Shown here: positions 5,958 to 6,261 of the stretch, one piece after another
Numbering within the stretch: the first letter of the stretch is position 1
Layout: each line of letters begins with the position of its first letter
DNA from: Deltaproteobacteria bacterium RIFOXYA12_FULL_61_11
GTDB taxonomy: Bacteria; Bdellovibrionota_F; JAHFAK01; YA12-FULL-61-11
Direction of reading: 5' to 3'
Assembly (NCBI GenBank): GCA_001799195.1
Contig: MGSU01000246.1
Location: 599 to 6,859 of the forward strand
Length of the DNA stretch: 6,261 nucleotides
Position numbers and translations under genes: made by a program
The notes under the pieces: generated by a model
Seen by the model: the letters and a program-made list of their open reading frames with translations, nothing else
What the model was told of the DNA's origin: nothing
Database searches by the model: none

Positions 5958-6261
5958 ATGACCTTCCGTTCACCCCTTACTTTACTTCTCCTTGCCTATC
6001 TCTGTGCACCCCTCCTCCCGACTTCGGCCCTGGCGACCCCTTTACCTGCGCCCCCGGACGAAGCGGCGGACATGCTCCTCGTCGCGCGCCTTGATCGCGA
6101 GGGATTACCCACGCGAGTGCGTTTGCCTCTGTTTACGACCTGGCTCACCGCCTGTGCCCAACAACTGTGCGCTCGTGCGGAGATCGACTGCGATCGTCAC
6201 CTTCTCTTCAACGCTCCACGCCGCTATTACGCGGTCGACCGTTTTCCCTCGACCCTGCTCT
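5958..6261 (+). CDS. Exported protein with Sec signal peptide, partial, function unknown
   Basis: ATG 5958 opens a frame that runs to the window edge (101 codons seen). The lipoprotein stop at 5928 is in the same frame and no other start lies between, so this start is well constrained. Residues 1-26 look like a cleavable Sec signal: Arg4, a leucine-rich core (LLLLAYL) and a likely signal peptidase I site after ALA at 24-26. There is no lipobox. The mature part begins Pro-rich and has three cysteines (66, 71, 78), suggesting a disulfide-bonded periplasmic or surface protein. The ribosome-binding site is weak (AGAACGGG just before the ATG). Spacing of 27 bases behind the lipoprotein gene suggests one transcript and perhaps a shared envelope role. 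The visible part is too short to name a family. Confidence 0.78.
   Translation, partial: MTFRSPLTLLLLAYLCAPLLPTSALATPLPAPPDEAADMLLVARLDREGLPTRVRLPLFTTWLTACAQQLCARAEIDCDRHLLFNAPRRYYAVDRFPSTLL

Overview
The window is GC-rich and densely coding. It holds two divergent transcription units around a 170-bp intergenic region (3367-3536). A type II lipoprotein signal and a Sec signal peptide on the right-hand genes, together with LuxC/LuxE-type enzymes on the left, suggest a Gram-negative bacterium, perhaps a myxobacterial or deltaproteobacterial-type lineage. That lineage guess comes from general style (C-ending codons, large acidic lipoprotein) and is weak. There is no RNA gene, mobile element or CRISPR array, and no gene-free stretch above 300 bases.

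Left unit (minus strand, 3366 to 1). The first gene (2245-3366) encodes a complete 373-residue LuxE-type acyl-protein synthetase. It has an adenylation P-loop and a cysteine ten residues from the C-terminus, where characterised LuxE carries its acyl thioester. Eight bases downstream, with its Shine-Dalgarno overlapping the luxE-like stop codon, starts a very large gene (2236 to beyond 1). I read it by hand from the reverse complement: 745 codons with no stop. Its first ~443 residues are a LuxC-type acyl reductase with the nucleophilic cysteine (Cys274). The rest is a second adenylate-forming ligase of the PaaK (phenylacetate-CoA ligase) type, cut by the window edge at its RYD motif. Together they look like a fatty/carboxylic acid to aldehyde reductase system with two activating domains. 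Luciferase genes (luxAB) and the luxD thioesterase are absent from the window, so a bioluminescence role is not supported.

Right unit (plus strand, 3537 to the end). A 797-residue secreted lipoprotein of unrecognised family has an acidic N-terminal tether, two beta-rich regions and a roughly 110-residue Asp/Pro/Tyr/Trp-rich linker with two cysteines. It is followed 27 bases later by the start of a second exported protein with a cleavable Sec signal, cut by the right edge. The best start of the lipoprotein is the ATG at 3537, not the upstream in-frame ATG at 3450.

The intergenic region contains candidate overlapping back-to-back promoters and a perfect 10-bp palindrome, so the acyl-reductase operon and the envelope-protein operon may be co-regulated. 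A functional link between an aldehyde-forming system and the surface lipoprotein is inference only.
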